DNA of 64,000 nt. It comes from Phymatolithon calcareum. Its lineage: Eukaryota; Rhodophyta; Florideophyceae; Hapalidiales. Below the pieces are notes generated by a model. The model was not told where the DNA came from, did not search any database, and worked only from the letters and a program-made list of their open reading frames with translations. The translations under genes were made by a program, and so were the position numbers. The stretch spans positions 1,178,001 to 1,242,000 of the forward strand of contig OZ345352.1 of assembly GCA_977006965.1 (NCBI GenBank), given 5' to 3'. The stretch's first letter is position 1. Each line of letters opens with the position of its first letter. This document shows, piece after piece, positions 1 to 9,884 of the stretch.

Positions 1-650
1 GGTGCTGGGTATATGTCCCAAAAACAGACTTGAAAAATAAACCATCTGCAGATTCGATTGCTGATTGTAATCGTTTTGTCAGTGGCGTCACGTGGAGTGC
101 ATACTCCCACTTTGGCAAAATAAACGACTTGAAGATTCTAATGCATATCTCAAGGTGAAAGCCTCGAACATTGACTCCAATATCCCGCAGTTTGTGTATA
201 CACCCCACTGCATTTCGTACTCTTGATAACGCCATGTCGTCTATTTCGCCTTTGTGGTTCATGATTATGCCGAGATAGGAGAGCCTCCATGCTTGATGAA
301 GAACTCGACCAGCAATGTGGAAGGTGCGTTTCGGAAATCCCTTGTATTTAAGGATCTCGCTCTTTCTTGGCTTTTTGTTCCAGCTCATAACATTTTCCTT
401 CGCCCAGGTCGTCGCTATATCAAGCAGCTTCTGCTTTCCTTTTCCATCCTTAGATTGCAGCTGGACACCGTCTGCAAACAGTTGCGCTGGATTATCAGAG
501 ACGTCGCTGGGGACCTTAGAGACCGCTTCCGCGAATGTGTCCATGAAGATATTGTACAGGCACGAGCTCAGTGGGGACCCTTGAGGTACTCCTCGATCGA
601 TAACGCACTATGTTCTTGTCGAAGTACTTCTCTCGGAAGACACAAGATCA
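1..650 (-). pseudogene. LINE reverse transcriptase fragment, family B, running off the window edge
   Basis: On the minus strand this reads through the RT palm: an IDRGVPQGSPLSS motif near 600-565, a FADG box near 460, then the post-palm region ending in PKWEYALHVTPLTKRL near 90-60. The reading frame is open from about 600 to base 1 and must continue outside the window. The catalytic FADD box has become FADG, so the copy is inactive. It is closest to the family B fragment at 47.9-49.0 kb. The upstream end, near 650, abuts a plus-strand LINE fragment of another family, so the two are opposed head to head. Confidence 0.85.
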
Positions 651-654
651 CCCA

Positions 655-1775
655 TTTTCAAGCTTGGAGGGAAAACGTTGGCAAAGGTCAAAGAAGTATC
701 ATACCTTGGCATCTCACTCAGTAATGAGGGAGTTACCGACACAAAAATGCTTGAGCGCATCCGACACGCCAAGATCGCGGTATATCAAATGAGGTCCCTG
801 GGTGTCTCGTTGCGAGCACTCAGCCCCTTGAAAGCAGTGAAGACATACAAGGCGTTGATACAACCAAGATGGGAGTATGCAATGCACCTGACGCCATGGA
901 CGCCGAGAGTCCAGACAGCTATCGCAGAAGTAGAGAACACATTTTTCGCACAAGTATTCGGTCCAATATCGAAAAACCGCTATGTCAGACTTCGCCTTCT
1001 TTGCCGAATTCACAACGCCGAAAACAGGAGACTCGTTCTAGCACTCAGAATGCTGGAACGAGCCAGATCAAAGAAAAGGAGCCTTCTGGCCGTCCCAATC
1101 GAGGAAAGTGATGTGGGTGAACTACAATGGGTTAGTCGAGACATATCGGCAATGCTGCAGTACGATCTATTCGAGACGGCACGGACTTTCCTCGAACAGG
1201 GAGTTTCAGCAAAATCTTTGAGGACCTTGCTCTTCAAAGACGAAGGAGACGTCTCGGAGTCCAGAAGAAAGAGAAAAATTCCCTACGATCTGCCCGCGTC
1301 CACCCCGGCGATTATCAGACTCCCGAAAACACGGCACCGCCAATTAGCGATAAAGTGGTCATTCGGTCGGTTTCCCCCAATGAGCACATCACTTCTCACA
1401 GACAAGTTCGGTGATACTGTACCAATCCTCATGAGCAACCTGGAAGAATACCTCGGAAGATATCAACTGACCAAAGAGGAGATTGATATCACTGAAAAAG
1501 CTCTAGACAAGCTATTATTCTTCACTATCGTCTTTTACGACCTCATGGAATACACAAGGCGCCAATTGAGGAAATCTGATCAGAGGACCCCAAGCTTTTC
1601 CCTCCGTCCTTTTGCGGGAGAGGTTTTTGCAGCTAGGGCTACGGCGTTAACCCGGGTTACAAGTATTTGAATATATGATCGAAGCTACAAAGTAGATGCT
1701 GAAACGCATCCCCTTGCAGTCTCATGAGTGTTACTGAGGGCGTTTAATAAAATTCCAAATTTAAAAAAAAATCTA
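655..1775 (+). pseudogene. 5'-truncated LINE ORF2 C-terminus and 3' UTR, family D
   Basis: The coding part ends with TGA/TAA-type termination at 1670 and starts within the post-RT region (KEVSYLGISLSNEGVTD). It then has WEYAMHLTPWTPRVQ, CRIHNAENRR and, near 1330-1370, the family-wide C-terminal motif LAIKWSFGRFPP. There is no initiating ATG, so this is a 5'-truncated insertion. The 3' UTR holds an AATAAA-like box near 1747 and an A-rich stretch to about 1770. The same element type recurs, interrupted, at 54.9-60.6 kb; alignment of the two copies shows they share sequence to the end of the 3' UTR. Confidence 0.8.
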
Positions 1776-2404
1776 CGCGGTCATTTTAGTATTTTCCTCA
1801 AAAATATATCCAATATTTATTGACCAGAGAAATGCAGTGGGGGCATGCACGGGCTCGGTGACGAATTGGAGTAAATCTGAAGATTCACTCCATTTCCTTT
1901 CTGAACCCCTGCGTTATCTACCGCCATAGGGGCGTCGTGCACTTCAATGAAACGAAACTATATTCGTAGAAATCTGACTTTTTGCTCTTTAGGACTGCAC
2001 GCGCGTAACCTCGAATTGCAGCTGCATCTCTCTCCACTCATGCTAGCATGAGTGGAGAGAGATGAGTTCAGGTCTGAATTTCGGTGGTAACACGTCAGTC
2101 CATTTTCGAGTCCTTGGAGGAAATTTGAGGTTGTCTACCAGAAAAAGCATATCTGCAATGTCGGTGAGTGGCTTTATTGTAGGTAAGTACTACAATCTGG
2201 TCGTTCACGTGGACACGCGTACCGTGGAACGACCGCAGTTGCATCGGGTTGAATTTCTTGGGTTAAGTGAGCAGGGATGTGCAGCCAGTAGGGCTGAGAG
2301 TTGCGACTGGCCTTGGATGAAATACGTCGCCTGCTGTTGCTTAAGTAGCCAACAGCCTTACATGTCGGCCTTTTGAAGACGTTTCCACAGCCGAGAGTTA
2401 ATAT
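1776..2404. other. Unassigned sequence holding a perfect palindrome
   Basis: No coding signal that I can support. The stretch contains the 40-bp palindrome at 2025-2064. An open frame at 2062-2376 starts inside the palindrome and has no recognisable domain, so I do not call it a gene. Confidence 0.5.
2025..2064. repeat. Perfect 40-bp palindrome with no spacer
   Basis: Bases 2025-2044 are the exact reverse complement of 2045-2064; the centre is GCT/AGC. There is no mismatch and no loop. It could extrude as a cruciform or fold as a hairpin in RNA. Confidence 0.95.
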
Positions 2405-2530
2405 AGTGTAAATATATTCACATGATCGGCATTGATATTTCGAAAAGTTTTCCGAAATTTTTGCCGAAGAGCCGAAGTGTGTCTTATTGAATTAAGTTTA
2501 GTGACACAGAAGGCCATTTTTAGGATTAGT
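2405..2530 (+). repeat. Partial copy of the 4.8-5.8 kb MITE-like element
   Basis: This segment matches 5550-5690: GATCGGCATT, TTTCGAAAAGTTTTC, GTGTCTTATTGA and then TTTAGTGACACAGAAG and a degenerate second unit follow in the same order. It is a one-ended fragment of the same repeat family. Confidence 0.65.
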
Positions 2531-2559
2531 GGCAACGAGCTATCGTTTCTCGGATTTCC

Positions 2560-2822
2560 ATATAAAATAAAACATTACATATCCCCTATGGGGATGGATG
2601 GATTTCTGTTTTATTGAAGCTCCCTTAGTCAATTATCATTGCACCTGAGAGACTTTTCGTTGCACTACAATCCTTCGCTTACGTTTTCATTTTGATTTCG
2701 GACATTTTCTTTGGACGGTATCAACTGCCATTTCCAGCATCTCTTTTTGAATATCGGAAAGTCATTGCTTGGGCATTAAGTTTGAGATAACTGTGAGAGC
2801 TTCATCGAGTTCGGAATCTTCG
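2560..2822 (-). mobile_element. LINE 3' end, family A, minus orientation
   Basis: Read on the minus strand it carries the end of a coding region (SDIQKEMLEMAV), the 3' UTR with ACGTAAGCGAAGGATTG and GTCTCTCAGGTGCAATGATAA, an AATAAA box and a tail of ATCC repeats near 2600. It mirrors 2907-3145, so the two form a long inverted repeat. A short family B-like end (AAATAAAACATTACATATCCCC) lies just beyond its tail at 2560-2590. Confidence 0.75.
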
Positions 2823-2826
2823 TTTC

Positions 2827-3148
2827 TTGCTTGTTCTTGCCAGGGATATGGGAAGCGGTGAAATAACTAGTGCGTGCAAAGAAGCCTATGCTTCGCTCAT
2901 ACCCTATGATGCCGAACTAGATGAAGCTCTCAAGGATATTTCAAACTTAATGCCCAAACAACGACTTTCCGATATTCAAAAAGAGCTATTGGAAATGGCA
3001 GTTGATGCTGTCCAAGGAAAATGTCCAAAATCATCTACTTAAATGAGAACGTAAGCGAAGGATTCCAGCGCAACGAAAAGTCTCTCAGGTGCAATGATAG
3101 TTGACAAAGGGAGCTCCAATTAAACAGATATCCATCCATCCATATCCT
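2827..3148 (+). mobile_element. LINE 3' end, family A, plus orientation
   Basis: A short coding remnant (stop at 3040-3042, residues ...LSDIQKELLEMAVDAVQ) is followed by the family A 3' UTR and a tail of ATCC repeats ending near 3146. Other copies lie at 37.62-37.73, 42.76-42.89 and 53.28-53.38 kb, and in inverted form immediately upstream. Confidence 0.75.
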
Positions 3149-3497
3149 CTATTATCTTTGATTTCTAATTAATAACTATTCTCTGTACTGGCTTTCAAAT
3201 GAACGTTTCCATTCTCAGTTCTACCATTGGTTGCAATCTCAGGAGTAAAATTCTTGCCAGTTGCTCAATTTCGAGATACATTCTCGTGCCAGCAACAAGG
3301 GTGTATTTCTGTTGGCGAAAGTACGAGTCGAAAAGGGCGCATTATTTTCTCCACTTTTTCCTTTGGTTTTTTGCTCCGAAACGAAGCACTGTACACTGCT
3401 TTAATGCTGTGCTCTCTGTCACAGCGGATACAGCAGGTATTTCAAAGGAGCGCATCTTGAATCTGCCCGACTTGTGCATTTAAGCGGCTCCCCGATC

Positions 3498-3505
3498 TTA
3501 TATTC
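3498..3505 (+). promoter_or_regulatory. TATA-like box of the first secreted-protein gene
   Basis: TTATATTC lies about 75 bp upstream of the ATG at 3578. An equivalent TATATTC sits at the same distance from the second copy (43419-43425, minus strand). The third copy has lost it. The upstream region back to about 3300 is conserved among all three genes. Confidence 0.4.
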
Positions 3506-3577
3506 TCGAATCAGAAAACGACCCACACTCATTATAGTGCCACCTCATTTTTGCCATCTTCTTCCGCCACAACCGCT

Positions 3578-3937
3578 ATGGCTTCAAAAATGCTCGTCAT
3601 CACGTTCGTTGCCCTTGCCTTTGTTACCTTTACGTCGGCGGCTCCACGCGACACAGTGGCGGAAAAATGTAGCGTCGTGCCTGACTTTATACCTCCTCGT
3701 GTCAAGAAGTGTGCATCCGATATCAAGATTCAGTGCACTGGTTCTACAATTTGTTACAGCTCGATGGAAACTTTGAAGAATCTTCCTTGTCTTCTACAGG
3801 AATACCCGATTACTGCACTTTTCAAGATGAACCAGTGCGGTATGGAAATTCAGTACACAGTTTTTCCAGGAGCTCAAGTTTGTATTACTGAAAACGAACT
3901 TCGCAAGTTCTACAGTTGTTTCAATGATGGTGCGTGA
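3578..3937 (+). CDS. Small secreted cysteine-rich protein, copy 1
   Basis: The protein has 119 residues. I chose the ATG at 3578 because the hydrophobic signal peptide follows at once (MASKMLVITFVALAFVTF, cleavage probably near TSA/AP). The mature part has eight cysteines, consistent with four disulfides, no membrane segment and no lysine-rich tail. A poly(A) signal AATAAA lies at 4026-4031. I do not recognise the family. Elicitins were considered because of size and export, but those have six cysteines and a different spacing. Copies 2 (42987-43346) and 3 (61384-61743) are paralogues with the same eight cysteines, so the fold is under constraint. Copies 1 and 2 are nearly identical and were duplicated with more than 1 kb of flank. 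The role is unknown; an extracellular location is inferred from the signal peptide. Confidence 0.8.
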   Translation: MASKMLVITFVALAFVTFTSAAPRDTVAEKCSVVPDFIPPRVKKCASDIKIQCTGSTICYSSMETLKNLPCLLQEYPITALFKMNQCGMEIQYTVFPGAQVCITENELRKFYSCFNDGA

Positions 3938-4036
3938 GTGAAATGAAAGTGCATGCTGTGCTGGCATGATACAGTAGCAAATAAGTTCAAATTCTGCACT
4001 CGCGGATGATCTTGGAACATACGAGAATAAAGATGA

Positions 4037-4097
4037 CGGATTAAAAGGTGCGCTCTTGCTCTTGACTGTCAAGAGCAAGAGCGCACCTTTTAATCCG
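4037..4097. repeat. Perfect 29-bp inverted repeat with a 3-nt loop
   Basis: Bases 4037-4065 and 4069-4097 are exact reverse complements, separated by CTG. The paralogous site near 42.6 kb is not palindromic, so the hairpin arose in this copy, for example by template switching during repair. Confidence 0.95.
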
Positions 4098-4429
4098 AAA
4101 TACATTTGAGTGACGATAAGGAAATAGAAAACAACGCAACTGTAGACGCTTGATACAACCTGTCTGAAAAGCCACAAGGATTTAAAGCTGCAGAAGCGAA
4201 TAGTGTCCATTTCAATGTAGAATGTGCCACGTTTCTGCCTCTGATCTCTAGGGACAGAGCAATGTGCTTCACGAGATTCGCATGCTTCTCGTACGGTCAT
4301 GTCTTCCAATTGCAGGGAATGGGGTTGGTTGCGCAGATCGAATAGCGCCGGAAACATACTACCGCTTGTAGCGAAAGGAGGAAGTCAGAACGCTTGTATT
4401 ACGGGTATTCTAAACTTTACGCGTGCTAT

Positions 4430-4525
4430 CGCGCAAGCCAAGTTCATGACCTTTTTTCAAGCGAGGAAGGTCTGGAGCTCTCGCTTACAGCAAAGGGTGC
4501 TGGTTTGTTGAAGCGTCAGCAGATG
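4430..4525 (+). repeat. Short dispersed repeat shared with 41.66-41.75 kb
   Basis: About 90 bp, including GGAGCTCTCGCTTACAGCAA and GCGTCAGCAGATGCG, recurs in inverted orientation at 41655-41755. The second motif resembles the family P 3' UTR, so it may be a diverged LINE end. Confidence 0.6.
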
Positions 4526-4819
4526 CGTTCACGCCTTTAGGGCGCGTAGTGTGCGAAGCGCAACAATACGAGGCGCTTCGCGATGCGTTTTTCGTGCGTT
4601 TAGAGTAAGCTCAAATTACACGAAGAATGTACCATCTAATTACTTGTTCCGGAAACGATTTAAAGCAATAATGGTTTTCGGGAACAAATGACGCTGCCCT
4701 TCAAGGGAAGCGAATACAGCGCGGGTTTTTCCTTGCCTATCATACAAACAGTGGGTATATCGATCATTGTACTTAACTGTAAAGCATCAAGGATATTTGA
4801 TGATTTTATTTGGACGCAT

Positions 4820-5775
4820 ATTTTCAGTGTCACTAATTCTCGCGTCCGTATCACTAATCACGAAAACGTCGTTTCAGTGTCACTAATTCGAAAAATTGCA
4901 CGTCAGTGTCACTAATCTGAAAAATGTTGCGTTGGTGTCACTATTCTCGAAAAATGCCATCTCAGAGGCACTAATCTACAAAACGGTTCGACTGGGTCAC
5001 TAAAAATTACTGCATGAGCTAGAAATGTACTATTTTCCGGACATAACTATTGAAAAGTCTATTTATTTGATAAATCGGGCCAAAGAGAAACTTTTGCAGT
5101 AGTGTTCTGTGGTCAATGGCCAAGCTCTCGCAAAACCGAAGGCATGATTAATGGCTCTGAACGGTCAACTTAATGCAATAAGCTCAAGTTTTCCTCGGGA
5201 ATGATCTGCTCCATAAAACTGAAGGCCTGCAGTTTACTGGAGCAGAATATTCCCCATGAAATCTTGAGCTGCTAAATTAAAGCGTTATAAGACGGCAAAC
5301 TGTACCAGTGGTTAGTGTACACCTCGACCAGCTTTATATCGATAGCAGTCGCGAGAATTTCCTTGCTTGGCGATAATTTCCCGGTTTCTCGGTTGTCCCT
5401 TTCTTTTGTGTTGGAGCGAGGAGTGCTTTCTGCAAGTGCCGAGGCATGTACAGTACTGCAGCTGTACCAACAGCAGGCTCTCTATGCGGCCGTAATCACG
5501 ACTGCATTCAGAAATGCATTCACGTTCAGCATTCGATGTGCGTAGTATAACGAAAATCTATTCACAGGATCGGCATTTATATTTCGAAAAGTTTTCTGAA
5601 ACTTTTCCCAAAGAGCATAATTGTGTCTTATTGAGTTGCTTTTAGTGACACAGAAGAGCGATTTTTAGGATTAGTGACACTGAGCCTTCATTTCTCAGAA
5701 TAGTGACACTGAAGTGCTGTTTTTCATATTAGTGACACTGACGTGCTGTTTTTCAATTTAGTGACACAGAAAAAA
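4820..5775. mobile_element. MITE-like element with opposed subterminal repeat arrays
   Basis: At 4825-4990 the unit CAGTGTCACTAAT recurs about six times with A-rich spacers of roughly 30 bp. At 5640-5765 the same unit occurs in inverted orientation (TTAGTGACACTGA). The outermost units are flanked by ATATTTT-like sequence on both sides. There is no transposase frame between them. This is the structure of a non-autonomous DNA transposon with subterminal binding-site arrays. Exact ends and a target duplication were not resolved. A partial copy lies at 2405-2530. Confidence 0.6.
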
Positions 5776-5869
5776 TATTTAGCCATTTTACAAGTGGCTC
5801 CGTGGCGGCGCGTTGTGCCTATGGAAAGATAGAGAAAGAAGAGTTTAAGGAGGAGAACTTAAACAAAAG

Positions 5870-7210
5870 ACCTATTCCTCCAATGCAGCGTCCTTCTCCA
5901 TCTCCTTCCCGTCCCCCTGCTCTGCATGCCTACCCTCCGCTAACCCTTGTCCGCCCCTCGTGTGAATCCCGTGTCCTGCTCTGCCCATCGTGCCACTCTT
6001 ATATTCTTGCTCGGGTCCATGTGTCACTGGACTGCACTCGGTAAGCCCCACAGTTCGCTCCGTCGCCTGCTGATCCGCCATACTTGTCATTGCCGTCGGG
6101 CTGCGCACCGCCGCTCTCGTTGCTCCCCCATCCGCTCCTGTGTCACTCCGCTTTTTCTTATTCACCCTTTGTGTCACTCTCCGTTTACCCCTTTCGCCAC
6201 TTGCATCACTCCGTTGCCCTCCGCACGCCCCTTGTGTCACTTCCGTTTTCCCCTTCCGCCCCTTGCGTCACTCCCCTTTTATCCCTTGTGCTCTTCTTGT
6301 CGTCCTCCTTTCCTCTGTGCCCTTCTTGGAACATCGCTTTTACCCCTTGTGTCCTTCGTGTCACTCCTCTTTTATCCCTTGTGTCCCTCTCGTCACTCCC
6401 CTTTTTCACCTTGCCGTAATCTTGTTTTTACTCCTTGCGCCGTTCTTGTCACTCCCTTTTTACCCTTTGTGTCCCTCTCTATTTTCTCCTTGCATGACCC
6501 TGTGTCGCGCCCTTTCCCTTAGCATGCCCCTCGTGCCACTCTCGATTTTCCTCTTGTCCCCTTCTTGCTCTTGAGCCCACTGATTTCGGACTTGTGTCAC
6601 TCTCTTGCGCATGGTACGTCTTTTTGTGACTCCCCTTTTACGCCTTCGTCTCTCTTGTGTCGTTTACGCCCCTTTCGTAGCTCCCTTATCAATGGTACGC
6701 CCTTTGTTTCGGTCCCCTTTTTCCCTTATGTCACTCCCTTGCCACTGGTACGCCCCTTGTGGCACTCCCTTCTAACCCTTCCGCTCCACTTTTCACGTCC
6801 CTTTACCCCTTGTACCATTCTTGTCACTCCGCTTTTACCCCTTCAGCCCTTCTTGTCACTCATTACGCCCCTTGTGCATTCACCTTTTACTTCTTTTGCC
6901 ATTCTTCCCAATCCCCCCTTTAGTAAGTCCCCTTTTACACTTTGTGCCTTTCTTCTCAGTCCCCTTGTGCCCTTTTTCCATTTGTGCCCTCCTTGTCACT
7001 CCCCCTTTTATCCTTGTGTCCTTACGCTTCTTGTGTTGTTCCCTTGCCTCCGGTACGTCCCTGTTGTCACTCCCCATCTACACATTCCATCCCTTGTGTC
7101 ACTCTCTTGCCCGGGACGCCCCTTGTGGCTCTCCCCTTTTACCCCTTCGGCCCCTGTTATACCCCTGATTCACCCACCTCTTACCCCTTGCGACCCTTGC
7201 CTCCGGTAAT
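5870..7210. repeat. Pyrimidine-rich degenerate minisatellite
   Basis: The plus strand is almost purely C and T with a degenerate unit of about 24-30 bases built on CTTGTGTCACTCCCCTTTTA-like sequence. Several long open frames on both strands are a by-product of the repeat and are not genes. The core octamer GTGTCACT is also the core of the subterminal units of the adjacent MITE-like element. Confidence 0.8.
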
Positions 7211-7474
7211 CAATGCGGCTGGATAGCTTACAGCTGGGGGACAGCAATTTGTAAAAGTAAGCCAATAGAGCGGGAGTTTAATTTTGGCATAAAATTCTCG
7301 ATTGATCTCTCACCTCAGTGCAAATCCACCCTGTTGAACCTTATCTTATTACTTCATCCAGCCAATAGATTTCCGAACAAAATGTAGATGTAAAAATGTG
7401 TCCAATGAGAATCAAAAGAGACACCGACAGACACACACACACACAGAGAGACAGCGATTTTAGTAGTAGTGGAT

Positions 7475-7646
7475 TTTGAGAGCTCCCAAAGCCTCACCTT
7501 GGAGTAACTGGGCAGCTCTTGCGATAATCTCTAAGCTAAAGTCCTCTGGCTACTCAAAACGTTCTTGATTCGTAGTTCTCTCCCAACAAGAGCTCCTGTG
7601 AGTCTCTTGCACTTAGACTCAATTTCTGTACTCATCTTCGACGACG
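7475..7646 (-). mobile_element. LINE 3' end, family B, minus orientation
   Basis: It matches 25330-25500: CTCCCAAAGCCTC, GGAGTAAC, CAAGAGCTCCTGTGAGTCTC. On the minus strand this is the last codons and 3' UTR of family B. It hosts the DNA transposon that begins at 7651. A CA/GA microsatellite lies just upstream at 7429-7452. Confidence 0.7.
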
Positions 7647-7650
7647 CTAG

Positions 7651-9642
7651 TGTCTATGTGCCGGAAATTTACCCTCAATTGAGGGGCACTTTTCCCTCAA
7701 TTGAGGGAACGAGAATTATTTAATTTTTTGCTCATGAAAGTTACTCGCTATCAAGCGCATCAACAGCGCCAAGGTCATAGATGTCTTCAGCATGCTTAGT
7801 GAAGCAGTTCCTAACAGTAGAAATGTCGCTAATGTACACTGTGGCACTATCAAGCGTATTGCATTGTGAGAACACAATGGTGGAGGTCTTACATTTTCAA
7901 ACTCTGCAGTTGTTTTGCACAACATAAGTAGTCATCATGACCTCTGGAGTCATCTTTTTACTCTTCTTAGGGGTAACGTGGCGTCAAACACTGCTCTCGA
8001 ATGCAAATGTACGCTCTGGCGCGACTGAACGTCGACAAGTAAGGCGCGTGTCAAATGCACTCGATGAGTTGCTCGCCCGGCACTTCACAGAACCTTCTCT
8101 GCGTCATGTGCTGCTGACATTCTGCATGGTCACCATAGAATAAAAGCCAGCTAAGAACCTGTAAAATCGCCAGAAGAGTTAGATGGCCCCTATGAACTAT
8201 ATATAGGCGCACTTGTTGAATCTCTGCAGAATCAGCACTCACCAAGTATGATTCCACACATGCAATGCGCCTTATACCGGCATACGCGGCCACAAGACAG
8301 CACAGAACTGCGATTCCGTGGGCCATCTCGCGTTCAAAATCTCTTTGACACAGTGCGCTTTCTGTGGTCATTCGTCGGATCGACATAATCTTGACCGAGG
8401 TGACCAGCAGTACTGCGCAGAGTATATGTCGCCTAATTCACTTGATTGCAATCTGAATGAAATCAACCGGAGGTATTCGGCCATCGGTATCCCTGTTCTC
8501 GAAGAAGAAGGGCCGGGGAAATACTTCTTGGGCCTGGTAGACTTCCAGAAAGCGCTCTCAGCGCCGAACTCAACTCTTGCATGAGGACGAGTATTTCGGA
8601 AAACTTAATAGGCTCTGTCACTGCCGTCTCTTTTCGCCCCTTTCTTCTCAGCTTAGCGGACGTCCAAGCATCAAGTTTTGGCAGGTAACTTGGGGAAGCA
8701 TCGTCACCACGCAATCGTACTTCGCATGAAGTACAATACCACAATTCTCAGATAAGAAGTCTCCTTTTAGAGTGCGAAGTTTCCGCAACTGAGAGTAAAA
8801 TCGTCCCTAAAACGGACATAGAACTTCCGCTTGTTACTTGGCACCCAATGAGCGCACGTATTCGGCTCGCGGTCGGGCGTGATGGCATCAAGTTCCCGGT
8901 GCGAAGTTTGGTCTCAAGGGCCCTGTAAGACTTAGGCGAGAGTGCTCGGAAGAGGGATTTTGGAGCTTCTAAAGGTTGTATTGAAGCTTGCGTGCCCTTC
9001 TGAGGAGCATGTGATCGCGACTGTAGACGATAAACAGGCGTTTCGCGATGAAGATTGGGAAGGATGAACACTGTAAGCAGGCCTGCGCCGTACCGCGCTT
9101 TGCCGGTGCTGGCTCGGTTCAAGCGGCTCAGCGTCTGGAATGTCATCGTCAGCGTTCTCTGCCTTGACGATGACAATGTGGACTATCTTATCTTAGTCTT
9201 CTTCAATAGATGACGAATCAGAATCCATTTCACGTGATGTGACATGCTCGCTCGACCATTGATTTTTTCCCCGAGTACATTCTTCCATACTACTCAACTT
9301 TTTGACTTCGAAATGGCTCCGTATAGTCTGGAGCACTCTGCAAGACCGCCTACCGTTGCTGCCTTGGTGTGTACTGATGTACCGACCGCGCGCGGCCGGT
9401 GTTTTTCTCCCGGAATGGAAGGTCCGGTACTTCTCTGTGACCAACATATTTTCATTTCCAGCGCCGAACGAAGCGAATTTAAGATAGTAGTGTGAATAAT
9501 CCTCGCACAGAACATGAGCCAGGCTTTACGAATATGGCGTAAGCGATCTGTTTCGAATTTGCCTTATGGATTTTTTCGAGGTTTCAAATCGCCACTCAAT
9601 TGAGGGAAATACCCTCAATTGAGGAGGTTCGGCACATAGACA
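7651..9642. mobile_element. DNA transposon with terminal inverted repeats, superfamily not identified
   Basis: The ends are inverted repeats: TGTCTATGTGCCG at 7651-7663 and its complement at 9630-9642. Next to each end are two copies of the palindrome CCCTCAATTGAGGG (7672-7685, 7694-7707; right side 9593-9606 and 9612-9625, one mismatch each). The element is flanked by CTAG on both sides (7647-7650, 9643-9646). The target duplication is therefore CTAG, or TA if the outer C and G belong to the element. The interior of about 1.9 kb has only short open frames, such as 8748-9176 and 9193-9447 on the minus strand, without a recognisable transposase motif. It is either degenerate, intron-rich or non-autonomous. 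Confidence 0.8.
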
Positions 9643-9884
9643 CTAGAGTCTCAAGTTACAAATATGATAGAACGCCTCTTTCCATATAGCATTTGAGTCG
9701 TTTTCGGGACGCGTTTTTTCCAATATTTCGTGAAGCGTTGTTAGTCGCCTCAGACTGGCGAGGCGCCACGTTTTGAGGCGGTGCGCCTCGGACTCGTTGG
9801 ATTAGAGAGGCTTGTGTATACTGCTGTTTGCAACGCAAAAGCGGATTTTACATCTGCTTTCGTCTCAAAAAGAGACCATTCTTC

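Larger units (their letters stand above)
3300..4400 (+). repeat. Segmental duplication, left copy (inverted partner 42280-43615)
   Basis: The gene, about 280 bp of upstream sequence and about 450 bp of downstream sequence recur in inverted orientation at 42.28-43.62 kb. The right copy is interrupted by LINE 3' ends at 42.66-42.89 kb. The left copy has instead gained the 61-bp hairpin at 4037-4097. Confidence 0.8.

Noticed and set aside
3578-3937. Elicitin assignment for the secreted protein
   Set aside because: Size and export fit, but there are eight cysteines with different spacing and no elicitin core motif.
3794-4357. 187-codon minus-strand frame over the secreted gene
   Set aside because: Antisense to the cysteine-rich gene and runs through the new hairpin; no conservation of the frame in the paralogue.
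5947-7226. Several long open frames of 80-214 codons on both strands
   Set aside because: They are produced by the C/T-rich minisatellite; the peptides are low-complexity repeats and frames overlap on both strands.
7429-7452. CA/GA repeat as a functional element
   Set aside because: Ordinary short microsatellite.
8318-8584. Cysteine-containing frame inside the TIR element as transposase
   Set aside because: It starts at GTG, is short, and has no DDE or zinc-finger pattern that I can name.
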